Notes: a model not told the origin generated them from the sequence alone. Shown: positions 1-13,435, counted from the first letter of the stretch. The stretch is 64,000 nucleotides of DNA from Zhengitettix transpicula (GCA_037074705.1 CM073591.1:33832587-33896586); one strand, 5' to 3'. Numbers and translations are program-made.

Positions 1-1406
1 TATATTACTTAACATAGTCTACAGGTAGTCATATTTAAATTGGTTTAAATCTAAACACAGCATTAACTGTTGACTACTTATATTAAAGCAAAATCATTCT
101 ATTCTTTAATTTGTTGTAACATTAATGGGCAACATGAAAAGGAAATATTTAGGATACTCTTTGGTTATATAAGTGCACATTTAATTATTGTACTAAAAAT
201 GAAAGAAGAGGTTCCATTAAACATATTTATGAAATTAAAACAAATTATTTAAATTATGAAGTGAAACATTGTAAAAGAATCACAACATATGGTAATATAT
301 AAATGCATGAATAATTAAATAGTTTGAAATAAATAATATGTATTTGATTATATAAATAAATAATATGTATTTTACTATAAAACTCAAGAAAGCTACCTCT
401 ATCCTACTATTTTTTTTTACTCTTGACCTTCATTTTATTTATGTCTTTTCCTACTTATAATTGCTCTGGAAACCTTGAGACAAACATCCAAATAAGTTAA
501 GAATTTATATATTGAGAATATTACAATTATCCAGAACAGAAAAACTTCAATTTTATTTTCAAACATCTTTCATGATCTCGAATTGGTGATCAAATTTGAA
601 AGTAAACAGAAGTGTGTGACACATATTTCAACTAGTAAAAACATTGAAGTCACAACAATTTTCTATTCCTCAGTCCTGCAAAGCTTTGTGAACTGTTCTA
701 TAAATTAAGTTCTATAAATTGAGTAGTATATTTTGATTTTGATTTTCAGCTTAAGTAGCAATTTTCATTTTATTTCTTTTCAAGTGGTATGTGGATACAG
801 TGAAAGATTATTATTTTACTAATATCAATACAATTTACAATTAATTTATAGAGAATGATATATAAGGGCAGATAATAAAAAATATACTAACTTATGACTG
901 AATGATGATTATTGAATATGTTTACAAGTTAGACAAATACATACATATATATTTAATCCTTATTGTGATTAATAAAGCCTGTTCAAACAATACTTATTTC
1001 AAACTTCCTTAATCAATAGGCTTCTTTTACATATAATTTACCATGAAGGAACATAATCAGTTAGAGGATGCTGGGTATTATACTACTCAACAGCACTTAA
1101 TTTATAGAACAGTTCACAAAGCTTTGCAGGACTGAGGAATAGAAAATTGTTCAGAAGTTCTAATCACTTGTCTATAATATAAATATATTTACTGTTAATT
1201 TTATTAAATTTCCTTAATTGGTTATGCAATTTTTCAAACAGTATTTCCTTTAGAAATATTAACAAATTTATCCCAAATACTGAAATTCATATAGTTTCAT
1301 AACATACCTAAAAGTGATGGGCAGAATAAAATTTATAAATAAAGTGTAAGATAACATATTTGCAAAACTAATAGTAAGGTAATGTAAAGTTCTTGTCTTA
1401 TTCTAG
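1..1406. other. AT-rich intron or upstream DNA of the SLC46-like gene
   Basis: No coding exon could be recognised here. The exon starting at 1407 opens mid-protein behind a splice acceptor, so at least the part next to it must be intron. Earlier exons encoding the first transmembrane helices must lie outside the window. The stretch contains the inverted repeat listed separately. Confidence 0.5.
655..1150. repeat. inverted-repeat element, arms about 56-75 bp
   Basis: The sequence at 655-710 is repeated in reverse complement at about 1095-1150, including the block cagtcctgcaaagctttgtg. A looser extension (gagtagtat against its complement near 1081-1090) lengthens the arms to about 70 bp. The arms enclose about 350 bp of AT-rich DNA with no open frame. 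This is the layout of a small non-autonomous DNA transposon (MITE or foldback), but I could not define a target-site duplication. A simple inverted duplication is the alternative. Confidence 0.6.
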
Positions 1407-4369
1407 GTACTGCAATATCAGTTGGAGTCTTAAGCAAATGGCTGAAGGTAGATGATGCCCTCATTGGAGTGTACTCATGCATGAGCAAAATATTGTCATG
1501 CTTTATTTATGCTTTTAGCTCTACCACATGGATGATTTATTTAGGTAAGATAATTTAATTAATACTTTTTCATATTGTTTACTATGTCCTTTATGAGGAC
1601 CACTCAGTTAAGTAAAATATGATATTTAGAAAATATATGCAGTTAATAACTCCATCAGTTAATAAATTGTTTCATGATGTGAAGGTCTTAATTGTACATA
1701 GTATTGTATTGTAATCATACCTAAGCAGTAAGTCATTTCAGTTGGTATAAATCATTCACCTGAACATATTGTAATAGTATTTTAAATGTGAAACTAATTA
1801 TACAATTTTATCTAATCTCGTTTTTCTATTTGATTTTACAGCTCCCATTGCTGAAATCCTTAATGGAACATCATTCATAGCTATGAGGTCCATAATTTCA
1901 AAGCTTGTTCCATCACATGAACTTGGTAAGTCACAATTTTCTGGATTTCTTAATATGAAGTTTTCTATATGTTCAATTATCTTTCTTTAGACAGAAGTAT
2001 TAGTATTAAGTCACATTCTATTGACCCTTTCAAGAATATGAGTGGAGGTCTCGGAATGAGTAATGATTTGTAAAGAAATTACAATACCCTTGATTATTTG
2101 TTATAACATGTAAATAAAATGTCATTATTATAATAAAAATCTTATTTTGTAAATTTGTTAATTGAGTATGAGTGGGTAATTTTCTGATGTTGAGAATACT
2201 GCACTTTTGACATTAATTGTAGCTAATTTTTTGCTAGATAAATGTCTTTATTTTGTATTTATGTGGATTTACAGTTTACACATGAACCTAGTATTTGAGA
2301 AATTTTAGCTTAAAAAATGTTATTGCTGTTATATGCTTCTTTATATTGCTTACACTTTGTTTACTGACAATTAATACCTTAACCATTAACTGGAAACCAA
2401 TGAATAAACAGTCAAAACTAGTGTTGAGTATATCTTCTATGGCCTAATGTTCACTATTTATTTGATATATGCAATTTTTATGAGTTTTAAATATATATAT
2501 ATATATTAGTGACAATTTGTGCATGGCCAGCACACAGTTCTCACATTCTCTACTGACAAAGGGGGCTCAGGCCATCATAAATTTGTAATATCTACACTGC
2601 TCAGCTTAATTGTTAAATTCAGGTAAGTCAACTTCACTGTCTCTCTTTCATATCCAAATGTGTTATTTAATTCCTTATGTGTTATACATATATATAACAC
2701 CTAAATTATTCTTGTTCTAAAGCCTAGACTTAATTGTAAATAAGTTGAGAAGTTTTCATTTTATTTTATGCTCTATTATTTTTTATAATGTTTTTCATAA
2801 TCCCATTTCCAGTATAGCAACTGATTGTTATTCCAAAAAAGTTCCAATAAACACGATCCCCCAACCAAAACATTAAAAAGTAACAAAAAATATTTTTAGG
2901 ATACAGATGAATTACTTGCGAATATTGGTAGAAAATATTTAAAAACATTTTTGATAATTTATTTTTAGGTCAGGTTAACTCTGTCTTTGGTGTCTGTGAA
3001 GCAATGATGCCTCTTGCTTATGCACCAATGTACACTAAAATGTACAGAGCCACAATGGAGACTATGCCTGGAGCTTTCTTCTTACTTGGAGGAGCTTTAA
3101 CTGCACCTGCTGTCTTAATATTTTTGTATGTTTTTATTTATTCACTTACAAACTTTGCATTTTCTACATCATTATAACACTATTTATTTGGAATAATTAT
3201 GATTTCGTCAATTAAGGTACATTTATGAACTGCAGTAAAAATGTATTAAATAATGAAAAAAAAATGGAAATGTCTAAACATTTGTAAGAATTTTAATAAG
3301 TTAAGAAAAATTTTGGAGTGATTCATATAACACACAGTTTTTGAGAACAAGGCACCTTGGTAGTAATTACTATTTAGTAACAGTCTATTTTTAAGGGTGC
3401 AGTGGTTTAGATGTCATCACTAAAGCATTGCCAATATGCACAATATAATTTATATGTATATATAAACACTCGTCAGTATGAGTTTTATATGATTTAATTT
3501 TAATATTTAAACAATTTTTTTTTATAAAATTATATTCAAGTTCTTTTTAAAAATTACCACTTCTTGTTCATGCTACAATAACTATATAAAAAAGTCTAGT
3601 GATTTTAAAACATTTAAAAAATCGGAATGGAAACGATATAATATTAAAATAATGAGACGTAAAAATTACCACTTCTTGTTCATGCTACAATAACTATATA
3701 AAAAAGTCTAGTGATTTTAAAACATTTAAAAAATCGGAATGGAAACGATATAATATTAAAATAATGAGACAGTAAAATAAGTGTTTTAGTACATCCATAT
3801 AATTTTTACGTTATTATCCAAATAATATAATATTTCTACCAATCACAAATACACCTAATTATGTAAAGTTTAGGATAGCTATAATGACCCGTATGCATTA
3901 AAAATAATTTATTTAATGTACTACAATACAATTGAGCATAATTGTTAAAATACTTCTTTTTTGGTTATTTTTAAAAGTAATTCTTACACTACTATAAATT
4001 AGGTCTACTATATTTATGACATTCAGAAAAAATATAGTTGAAAAATAATTCTTATATTTGATCTGTTTTAATTGTAAGACAAATTCATTATATGAACTTT
4101 TTATATTTTTCAGGTGGATGTACACTGTTCATAGGAGACTTTCCCAAAGTGAAGCAGATGCTAAGACTGGCAGCCCTAGTAAATTCACCAATACCGAAGA
4201 GACAAAGGTTGGTTCTGCTAAGCATGCTGTTAATGGTGTTTCATTAGAAGCCACTAATCCTGTAAAGAAAAATGGACTTATGGAACTGCAGAAGACAAGT
4301 GGAGAGGTAATGGGTGTGGACAATCCTGCTTACACTGAAGATGAAGTGAAGTCGAGTAGCAAGAAATAG
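1407..4369 (+). CDS. SLC46/PCFT-like major facilitator transporter, C-terminal exons
   Basis: Four exons join in phase: 1407-1544, 1842-1925, 2969-3125 and 4114-4369. Each intron has GT..AG ends and a pyrimidine-rich or AT-rich acceptor. The product is the C-terminal part of a multipass membrane transporter: a helix region around GVLSKWLKVDDALIGVYS, a helix with NGTSFIAMRSI, the segment GQVNSVFGVCEA, and a last helix with PGAFFLLGGALTAPAVLIF. A hydrophilic cytoplasmic tail rich in K, E and S follows and ends SSSKK. The wording resembles the insect SLC46 family, which includes the proton-coupled folate transporter, so a role in proton-coupled import of folate-like or related solutes is inferred only from family. 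The 5' exons are outside the window. Codon use and exon joins look intact, with no frameshift. The 2.97-4.11 kb intron carries a tandem duplication. Confidence 0.82.
3549..3770. repeat. perfect 112-bp tandem duplication in the last SLC46 intron
   Basis: The block starting aaaaattaccacttcttgtt at 3549 begins again at 3661 and matches through the block ending ataatgagac at 3770. The two copies are identical over about 110 bp, so the duplication is recent. It lies wholly inside the intron and leaves both splice sites untouched. Confidence 0.9.
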
Positions 4370-4610
4370 CCACACACAAACAATCTGTACAACAGTGTGG
4401 AATGGCTTTAGTCCTCATTCTGGTGTGGATATTATTGTTGTATTTGAAAAGTATTCTGTCCACAAGAAATGGTTAAAAGAATTTCAATTTTACACTTGAT
4501 CTTTTCTTTTCTCCGGATGAAAGTATGTATCTGTGATAGTTGAGTGCAAATTTGTGTAATTTGCTAATTATTTGGAACATTTTAATCTTCTGATTTTATT
4601 TAATAAATAT
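4370..4610 (+). other. 3' UTR of the SLC46-like gene with candidate poly(A) signal
   Basis: Non-coding DNA follows the TAG at 4367-4369. A canonical AATAAA lies at 4602-4607, about 235 bp downstream, and is the first good poly(A) signal. Several further AATAAA or ATTAAA strings occur to about 6.2 kb, so a longer 3' UTR is possible. Confidence 0.45.
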
Positions 4611-6750
4611 ATAACAACATTATTATTGTTTGAGGTAACATATGCACATGTACTTAGAGAAGAAAAATATGAACAATTATGAATATATTTGACTTCATTG
4701 TACATAGATTTTTTAGTGAGATGGGAAGATGTCAATGGAGATGTCAATAGCAGCTAATTTTGTGGGCATTTGAATATAGAGATGTTTTACTGAAAAGGAA
4801 GTTATCTTAAAGTTTTGACACGTGTTACTAAATATAGGTGGAAAACAGCATAACCCAAATGATTCAGACTTGGTGGTATGAACAGCAAATTCTGTGTTTT
4901 ACATTTCTTATGGATAAAACATTAATTTTTCATTGACAGTAGCCCTAAAACATTCTTTTTAATACTTGCAGCTCCAAATCTTTTGACTTAATGCATAAGT
5001 CACTATTCAGATTAATCCAAGTTTTATAAATCCAATTATTTTCAGACAGACTGTGAACAAAATGTATAGGGAGAAACTCTATTTTGTCAAAGATCATAAA
5101 TTTTAGTAATTCTCAAAAAAACATCTAGTAAATTCAATCTATGTATTTTTAAAGTGGAATGTCATTTTCTAGTTCTCTCCTTTGTTGGTAGCTCAATATA
5201 TCGGAATGGAAAGATAGTTCTCCAAGAGTCAACCACTTTACATTCTCCAATATCAACCATGAGCTAGTTTAAATATTATTATTTTAAATAAATCTTTATA
5301 TCAATTTTGTAGTTCTTGTCCAAAATGGAAACTTTTAAATATTGTATTCCATTTTTTATAATTATCTTAGTGAATGAACAAGCTTTTTTCCAAATTAGAT
5401 AAATAAATTCTCACAAATCCCAAAAAAATCCCAGACTGCCTCTGATTCATCTGTGGTGACAAATTAGAGACTAAGATGAAGTTAATCACTTTCTGATCAT
5501 ATTTAGCACTGTTCTGATTGCAAAATAGTTAATGCCAAATGTAATAAAATTTATCAAGTGTAATGAGAACAGCACAGGTTTGAAAAATCATTAGAAAATA
5601 ATTTCATTCTATTTATAAAGTTTTATATATGGCAGAATACTAAGTGCAAAACAGTTCTTAAATATTTATTTTAAAATGTGAATAGCAAAAAAAGCTTTCT
5701 TTTCAGCATGGTATCTCGCAACCCGCTCACTTGAAAATTAAAACAATTTCAGAACAGTACCTGATATGCATGTGATCAAATTACATATGATAATTGATGA
5801 ATGACATTTTGTCAGATAATTAGTAATATTATAAATTAATGTTATATGAAAATAAATTAAAATATAATTGACATATCATGATGATAATTTATTCTTTTGT
5901 TCACATTTTGGAAGTGTATTATATCACTGCATTGTATTGTTATTTATTGTATAAAACAGAGATTTATTGAAGCTATGAGCATAGCTATATATTTGTACAC
6001 CATTATATAGTTATTATTTTGCAAATATGTATATATTATTCATCAATTATGTTAAAAATGTTTATGTATTAAACTAGTTTTTGAAATTAAAAACATTACA
6101 AAATTATTAAATATTTAATTTACCTCATATTATGTACATTATTTTAGAATTGAAAAAATTCTTTTAATGTCATGGCAAATAAATTATTGAAATAGAAAAA
6201 AAGAAGAGCAAGGCACTTAAATAAATTACAAGCATCAAAAGATTGTTAAAATTTAGACACTATCAATTACAATTACAATGGTATGTTATACCAATCTACA
6301 TTTGACACAATTCCTTAAAGGGAAGTGACATGGATTAGGCTAAAGGATTTTCCTTTGCTTGTAAAACAGGTGTTATTTTGAAAATGGGTAAAGAAGTCAA
6401 CTATGCCCATTTACTGAAATTCAAGAGAAAGACAAAATATTTAATCTGATTGTATCTTCAGTATGGGACATATAGTTAACTTCACATATTATATAACAAT
6501 TATACAAATTATATAACAAATAGCTTGGAGTTAATGAACTTTGTATAATGTTTTGTAAATATCAAAATAACTTATTTAATTATATAGTTGTATGCAAAAA
6601 CCATCAAAGTGATCCTAATCAAAAGATTTCAATAAAATAATGGCCCAACATTTTAAATTTATGTATATCTGCTAGAAATTTAAGTTTGAATAATTTTGGG
6701 AATTGCAAAAATTGAAATGAAGTATGATATTATGAGTTGTTTTTGTATAG
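4611..6750. other. AT-rich intergenic stretch, nothing recognised
   Basis: There is no open frame with coding character, no clear repeat shared with the rest of the window and no RNA gene in this stretch. Parts may belong to an extended 3' UTR of the transporter gene. Confidence 0.5.
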
Positions 6751-6754
6751 TAAG

Positions 6755-7225
6755 TGCCTACATGAGGGTAAACCATATGGTGCAACTTTGCCTTAATAGC
6801 ATTAGGAAGGGATTTGAAAAGGGGATGCAGAAAGGTAGAGGAAGGTAGCCAAGGGTTAACTAGGGCCGCCGAGATATAATTTAAGGATCCTACCTAACAT
6901 TCACCTAAAAATGATGCAGGACAAACCCTAGAAAACCTGCATCAGGTAGGTCGGTCATTTGTTACTTGCCCTATCGATGGCGGGAGAGGAGTTTGATGTG
7001 GGGACGCAGCATTACCTTCTCTGTGCCTCGACCAGTTTTGGAGGAGCTGGCCAACAGTTCCAATGGGAACAGTAACAATTCTTACCGTATGCCCAAGGTC
7101 TGCGACCCCGAAACATAAACCTCTCAAAACAGGCCGAGGTGTGTCGGCTTGGAACTTTAGAGAGAGGAAAAGGCACCCCTAAATGTAGCCCTCTCCGTCC
7201 CTGTGAGAGAACAGCTCTCACAGGG
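6755..7225 (+). repeat. interspersed repeat A, copy 1 (long form)
   Basis: This GC-richer block matches three others in the window at about 43190-43545 (+), 56400-56755 (-) and 61765-62215 (+). Landmarks in order are a start near ctacatgagggtaa, the string taactagggc, aaggatccta, a hairpin of gatgcagg and cctgcatc, and a block ending in ttccaatgggaa. This copy and the one at 61.8 kb run on through cccaaggtctg and ggccgaggtg, so they are the long form. Open frames inside are not conserved between copies, which argues for a non-coding repeat such as a SINE or a conserved piece of a larger element. I do not recognise the family. Confidence 0.75.
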
Positions 7226-9190
7226 TTTATTGAGATTGTGAATAGCTTAATATTACCACATATGAATGAAACATATGAATTCACTTACAAGAGGTTATAG
7301 TAATTGAAATGAAAATATAATACTTCTTTTAAAAAATAATAATTCGATAAAATAGCCAAATGGCAGACAAAATGAAGTGATTGTAATCGTTTTATTTGCA
7401 TGACTGTAAATCTCACTTATTGACGTACTTAGACTAAAACTAAATCCTGGATTAGACTGCTGGAAGAATTAGAAACAAGGAGCTGGAATAATGTTCCCAC
7501 ATTCATTATTTTATTTGGAAAATGGTGAATAAAGGAAAAAATGGAGAAAAGGAAGTTGTCGTAAATGGAAGTGACAAGAGCAAGAACGAAATTGACATGT
7601 GTCTGTTAGAAAGCACAATGACATATGTAGTGATGAATAACAGCAATCAAATACTGTAGCAAGCTAAGATAATAATTCACACTAGAATGAAAAGGCAATA
7701 ATTAATAAGAAAACAATAGTCACTATCAAATTACATGGTCGATTACAGAAAAACAAACAAAACTAACCACTTTTTAAGTCAAAGTGTGTGTGTGTCTGTT
7801 TAATTTTGAGCTTTCCAATAGGTGTTATCAAAGGGACGGCAAAAATGAACGATTCTAAGAAAATGGCATTTTGAAAGTACTACAAAACAAAACAATTTCA
7901 ATAGTATGGACTAAAAAGGAAAATAACTTTGCGAATTGGTTTGCTTTAAATATTTTGCACAGAACACAGACAAATATTCAGACTAATATGATTTTTTCTA
8001 AGGTTTGCCATTAACAAATAACATTATATATTTTATTTTCAATCCTTATCTAATCTAACATTAAATCAGTAGAAATTGGCCGTCAGTCAGAATATTAATA
8101 TTTAAGCATTAAAAGTTACATATATTACATCGCAACGTGTCTTTCCTTTGATTAGGGATCAATTCACACGTAATAAAGAAACATTTAAATTGTTTCTTTA
8201 ACAATATAGTGTCGGCAGAGGCCACTAATGAAAAAGAAGTAATGTTAAGATGTATTTTAAATTTTTTAATATAAGTAACTTTTAATGTTTATAAATAATA
8301 TACTGAGTGTTGGCCAATTTCTAATCATTTAAATTGTATTTAAGTATATAAAAATTTTTTAATTGAACATTGTTAAGGTTTACAGCTATTTTGAATTAAA
8401 TGAATTGTTGTAAGGTCATTCTTGATTTATTTCGTTTATTGATGTTTCTGAACAGTAAACGATTACAATTTTAATAGAAATTATTGTAAGAAATCTCATT
8501 GTTCCATTTTTTTGACACACGGGCATAAACGTTAAATTAGTCCAACGTTTACATTCTTTGCGTTTCGGGTTTATTGTTAACCTACGACACATTATTACAC
8601 TCATTCTCTGGCTCACAGTCGAAGCGATAGGATGTTCCAGTGTTACAAGACCGAATTCTCTAACTGTTTGGAAGTATAATGTGGCATGATTTATTAACAG
8701 GTAAGTCACGATATTTATTCAATTAAATTGTGCTTAGTACAAGTATCCGAAATTTTTTTTGTGGAAGTAAATATTTAAAAGATCAGTCGTGTATGCGCAT
8801 AATGAGTAAAATAATTTAGGTAATTTCCAGATAATATTGATGATTTTAATGCACGTAACGAAAGATTTTTTCCATGCTGACTCGAAATTACAGAGATTGA
8901 AGTAATTAATGTTTGTCAAGCTGCCTTGATGCGGTTTACAATATGCGGAACCAAGTCAAAATTAATTAAATTAGCCAATAATGAATAATGCCAGGTAGAT
9001 ATTATTGTTGAGCGTGGGGCTTTTGAAATTGCTAAATTAACGACTGTGTATGACTAGATTTATTTACAGTTGGATGTCGCTACGACGCACGTAGATGACA
9101 ATGAGTGGTGTGAAGCTACTGTTTTTAATGCGTAGGAAATTTAAGTAAAATAGATTTTAAAATATTCATGAAGCTATGTCAAACCACATA
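7226..9190. other. AT-rich stretch, no supported feature
   Basis: Only short unsupported open frames and a short (GT)n run near 7787 are visible. A 97-codon minus-strand frame at 8416-8709 has no recognisable motif and no splice context. Confidence 0.5.
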
Positions 9191-9194
9191 TCGT

Positions 9195-9295
9195 GTCTGG
9201 GATTCTTCACCCTAGTGCGGTTGTGTCGTTCTAGGAGCAAGGGCCCCAGAAACGTTGTGTGGTTACAATTTTGTCTATTTAGCCATCTTTATCAT
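9195..9295 (+). repeat. Penelope-like element tail fragment with partial hammerhead-like motif
   Basis: The string cccagaaacgttgtgtgg followed by ttttgtctatttagccatct matches the tail of the Penelope-like element at 41.2-41.95 kb, here on the + strand. The 5' CTGA-box half is degraded, so only the GAAAC half of the hammerhead-like motif remains. Confidence 0.55.
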
Positions 9296-11700
9296 TATTA
9301 ATTTTCAATCAGATGTAAATTTTCATTTCAATTCTGTATTATGATTTAAAATGTTTTTTTGAACAATGTTAGCTTTGTGATTTGTTTGGCAATGTTTCTA
9401 TCATTTCAACGATGGAAGATGGTGTTGTTTAATTTTTTCTTTTAAATGGTTTTATTCTAATCTACAACGTTTAATTAAATATTTTATTCTTTTGTTTAAA
9501 AATCTGTTTGAACAATCTAAGTTTAGTGAAGTGTTTGGCATTTTTTCTCATTTCAAACATGGAAGTAGATGTAGGATGTTAATTTTTATTTTTAATTTAC
9601 AATTTATAGTCGCGTTAACCTGTTGGTCATTAGCGACTTACATCTATTATGTTTTACATTTGCGTAACATTTGAATTACTTTATATAACTCAGTTTTCAT
9701 AGTAAATCTATAAGGTTGTTTATTTTTGGTGAGTTGCAGATCTATATCATTGAATGGGCTGCTATAGTTGATCTTATGTCGCTATATTTGGGGCAGTCAG
9801 AGAGGACACTAGGAATTTTGGCCTCCTTGCATGAGCTGCATACCGGCTGGGGAGGTCTGGAAATCAGGATTGAGTGTATGTAACTGGAGTGCAATGTTCT
9901 GATTCTAGCTACAACAACCGGTTGCCTTCGAAATAGTTCTTTAGGGTGCGATATTTCTTTGATCCTGCTGACATGTCTGAGAATGACTTCACATTATTTT
10001 TGTTTTACTGATCTATTCCACTTTTCCTCTTTTTTTTTCTGTTAAATAATTTTATTCTAATTTACAAAATGGGTTTCTTTAATATTGTAAGTAAAAGTAT
10101 ACTTAATTTATTTGGGATTCAACGTTTGGTTTTTTGATGATAGTTTCCAGGCAAATTTAATATAAGAAACAATTTCACAGAAATTAATTTGAATAGATGG
10201 ATGTTTTGACTCAACTTAATGTCTTTCTCTAACAGCATTTGAATGTAAAATTTCTAAATATATTTAATTTGTGTGGCAACTAAGGCTGTATTTATTTTCA
10301 GTGATTGGACCAGAGGTTAAATTTATATGCATTAATATTATATGTTAAATGCCACCTCAGTTTCATAATTCATATTGTTATAAATTTTTTAATGAATAGG
10401 AGTGGCTAAGGAGAATGAATTGTGGGAGATGTGGGCAAGTAAAGTTTCTCATTTATGATCACACGAATATACTTGCACAGTAACACAGGGCGTAAAAAAC
10501 TATCAGTCCCCATTATGAAGGTGAGGGTACCACTAGGAACCATAAACAGAAGTAATTGTCAGTGAGTATATGACTGGAAAATAAGGACATCAAACAACTG
10601 AAGGTAATTAACATTTTAAAATGCTTTGGATGTTGAGGATAGACAGATGTCACTTGACATTTAAGATGCAAAGTCTGTACGAATTCATTTCTTTTTATGT
10701 GAAAGAAAAAATTGAACATTGTACTTAATGATTTTTTACCCGGTAACTACTGTATCATAATTACATTTCCTAGTTATTCTGTTTATGCAATTTAAATGGG
10801 GATCAAGGCTGGTATTGGTCTCAGAGAGAATCTGAGAAATGCCTACTATCTGTGATAGCTCTGCCAGCAAATCCTATCTCTCACGTCCACGTCGTGATCC
10901 CCGGGCAATGCAGCTTGCTGCAGCAAAGAGAGAGGGGTGCAGGCTATTTCCCAAAGCCTTTAAACCTGGGAATTCAATATGTATGTCATGTCATTGTGGC
11001 TTTATTCACATCAAAATTACATTCAACGATTTGTGGTAATTTTACAGCACTCAGTCGTAGCGAGTATTGTGTGGTTGATTTTGTATGTCTTAGAAATACT
11101 GTCTCTTAAATGTTTTTTATTTAAATAAACCTTTCATTAAGAAATGTTTATTATATTGTGGCTTGAATCATGTTTTGTGGATTTCTTTGCAAACCTTTTA
11201 TTTTGATTTTAAAATGTGCATAAGGTACGAATACTGTTTTTTGGCAAAAAATCAAGTTTAGTAGCACTGGTTATGTCATATCCATAATCACCAAGCCCAT
11301 CGTAGACTAATGGTGATGTAGTTTTAATTTAATGTAGTTTTAACTATGTATAAGGTTTATATCACATCTTTCTAGAGATCAAAACTAAAAAATATCCAAT
11401 GACCAAGTTGGAACAATAAACAGGTAGTGCTGCGTTCAATATTTTTTTTAGTGCAAACCATATTCATAACATTAGTATTGTACTGACATCTACAGAGAAC
11501 AGTTTATTACTAATAAATTTACTATTCGTTCATTTATGTACTATTCAAAATATAGAAGAAACTCCATATAATACTAATTTCTATATTGCATATTTCCCGT
11601 AATTTTTAATATATAGTTATTTAAATTAATGTAATTCAGCAAAATATATATTCCTTTATATAAGCTTCACTTTTTAAAATAAATAATGAAAACGATTTAA
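9296..11700. other. anonymous DNA with two GC-richer islands
   Basis: Two islands stand out from the AT-rich background. At 9738-9890 an acceptor-like ttgcag precedes an open stretch. At 10805-10990 a GC-rich block contains overlapping open frames on the + strand. Neither shows a motif I recognise or a matching exon, so both are more likely old transposon debris than host exons. Confidence 0.35.
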
Positions 11701-11723
11701 TACATAAATATTCAATTGATATT

Positions 11724-13247
11724 TTAATGTACATTCGAATTTGCATCAATTTGTTTTTCTCCTCTAAACTCTAAATAGCTATTTTTCATTGCATATTCAG
11801 TAAAATGTTGGGCCATCGTTTTCCCATTTCCTGGTCTATATCGATGTTCATATATCGTTCGTATTACGTATGCCTGTCTCACATCACCCCAATATTTCTT
11901 TAAAAAATTCTCTTTTGCCTCCTCATAAGAGTCCCTGACTTTCACTGTGCTCTCTATCCACTGTATAGTGTGTCCTTCGACAGCCTGCATAAATACTGTT
12001 AGTCTTAATGATTTTGGTATCCCTTTTATTTTAAAATATTTTTCCAAGTCATTTATAAATCTTTTTGGATTAATTTGCCCATTTTCCCTGTACTTCGGCA
12101 TTGGTATGTCCAGGTTAACCAATGGGTTATCTGTAGACACCCTACTTCTAAACCCATCCCCTTTTTCACTTTCTAGTCTCAACTTCCCCATTTCTTCTTG
12201 CAACGTCTTTAATTTCTCCTCATTGTGATTCTCCACCTTCCCCAATTTATCTTCCCAAATCTTTTCAGTCTCCTTCACCTGACTTATTATATCTTTGTGC
12301 ACAACTTCAGCTGTGTTCTCTATTCTCTTTTCTAAAATAACCTTTTCAATTTCTATCAGTCCTAATAATTCTTGTCTTTGCTTCCCCATATCTTCCTTAA
12401 ATACTTCCTGCATTTTATTCGTGCTCTCCTCTTGTTTAACCTCTACTCTATTTAGTTTCTCCAATAGCTTATTAGTTTCCTCTCTATTCTGTGTTGTATA
12501 AATGTTGATCTTCTCCTCAAATTCTGCATTTAAATCCCTCATACTGAGTTTAAAATCTTCAGATAATCTCTCACAATTCATTTTACATTCTACTTTAGAT
12601 TCATTTATTTCGGCCTTTAATTCTACTATGCTTTTATTATTCTCCTCCATAACTTTATCCATCTTTTTATCCAAATTTTCCCCTTTTGCACTCAAATCTG
12701 CTACATCTTTCTTTATTTCTACTAAATTTTTATTTATTTCTGCTCTAAACTCTGCTAAATTTTTATCATTTTTCATACCCATTTCTGCTAAATTTTTATT
12801 CCCTTTTTCACTCAAATCTGCTAAATTTTTATCATTTTCATACCCATTTCTGCTAAATTTTTATTTATCTGCTAAATTTGTATTATTTTCTTCCATATTT
12901 TTTATTAATAATTCTAATATCATCATATATCCACTATCTCCTCCCACCTGTCTCTGGGAATTATTACCCATCTCATCACCTAAATTTTGACTTTCTACCT
13001 CTACATTCTCCAATTCCTTTAACCCTTCAACTAATTCCATCTCCTCACTTTCAGACTTATCCAACACCTGCTCAAGAAAATCATCATTGATTGCTTGCCC
13101 ACATTGAAATACGATTTCTTCGGCATCCATTTTATTTCTAACTTTCTCGTCTTTAACTACACTATCATGTACTTCTATCTCTTTCTTAACTATCAACTTC
13201 TTTTTATTTCTTAACAACATAAACCTACTAATATTCTTTCTATGCAC
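11724..13247 (-). pseudogene. Ty3/gypsy-like LTR retrotransposon gag, frame-broken
   Basis: Two minus-strand frames cover one gag-like protein: 12861-13247 (128 codons, acidic N-terminal part) and 11724-12815 (363 codons). The second contains a long charged coiled coil of repeated K/E heptads, then a retrotransposon gag core with PLVNLDIPMPKY, INDLEKYFKIKGIP and IQWIESTVK. The frame ends just after YLEFRGEK, so capsid C-terminus, zinc knuckle and pol are missing. The frame break at 12.81-12.87 kb coincides with slippage in short tandem repeats encoding NKNLAE-like units. The start at 13247 is the first ATG after the primer-binding site and leader. Gag normally packages element RNA. This copy is truncated at its 3' end and cannot be autonomous. 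Confidence 0.75.
12745..12890 (-). repeat. short tandem repeats inside gag (NKNLAE units)
   Basis: The + strand string tctgctaaatttttat recurs about five times. A longer unit of about 66 bp, containing tttcatacccatttctgc, occurs twice and differs by one T in a T-run. That one-base difference, with the nearby unit boundary, shifts the reading frame between the two gag open frames. Confidence 0.8.
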
Positions 13248-13411
13248 AATTAATTTTTATTTTCTCATAACATCCTCTAAGTTTCACACGCCTAAAATTC
13301 CTTTCCAAAAAAATTTCATGCACATCCTATCCAAAATACTTTCTTGCACCAATATCGCGGTTAGTCAGATTTCGTTCTTTAATTATGATTCTGCCTTACT
13401 TATCAAAAATC

Positions 13412-13433
13412 GAGCCACACGTTGTTGCGCCAA
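13412..13433 (-). promoter_or_regulatory. LTR retrotransposon primer-binding site
   Basis: Immediately after the LTR end (minus strand ...TTATTACA, then AAT) comes TGGCGCAACAACGTGTGG. It starts with the TGG expected of a tRNA-complementary primer-binding site and resembles the TGGCGCCCAACGTGGGGC type common in insect gypsy-like elements. I have not matched it to a particular tRNA. Confidence 0.65.
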
Positions 13434-13435
13434 TT

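Noticed and set aside
8416..8709. 97-codon minus-strand frame
   Set aside because: No motif, no splice context and AT-typical codon use. Openness by chance is as likely.
12502..12990. 162-codon + strand frame rich in S, F and L
   Set aside because: It is antisense to the gag coiled coil. Its composition mirrors lysine and glutamate codons on the other strand.
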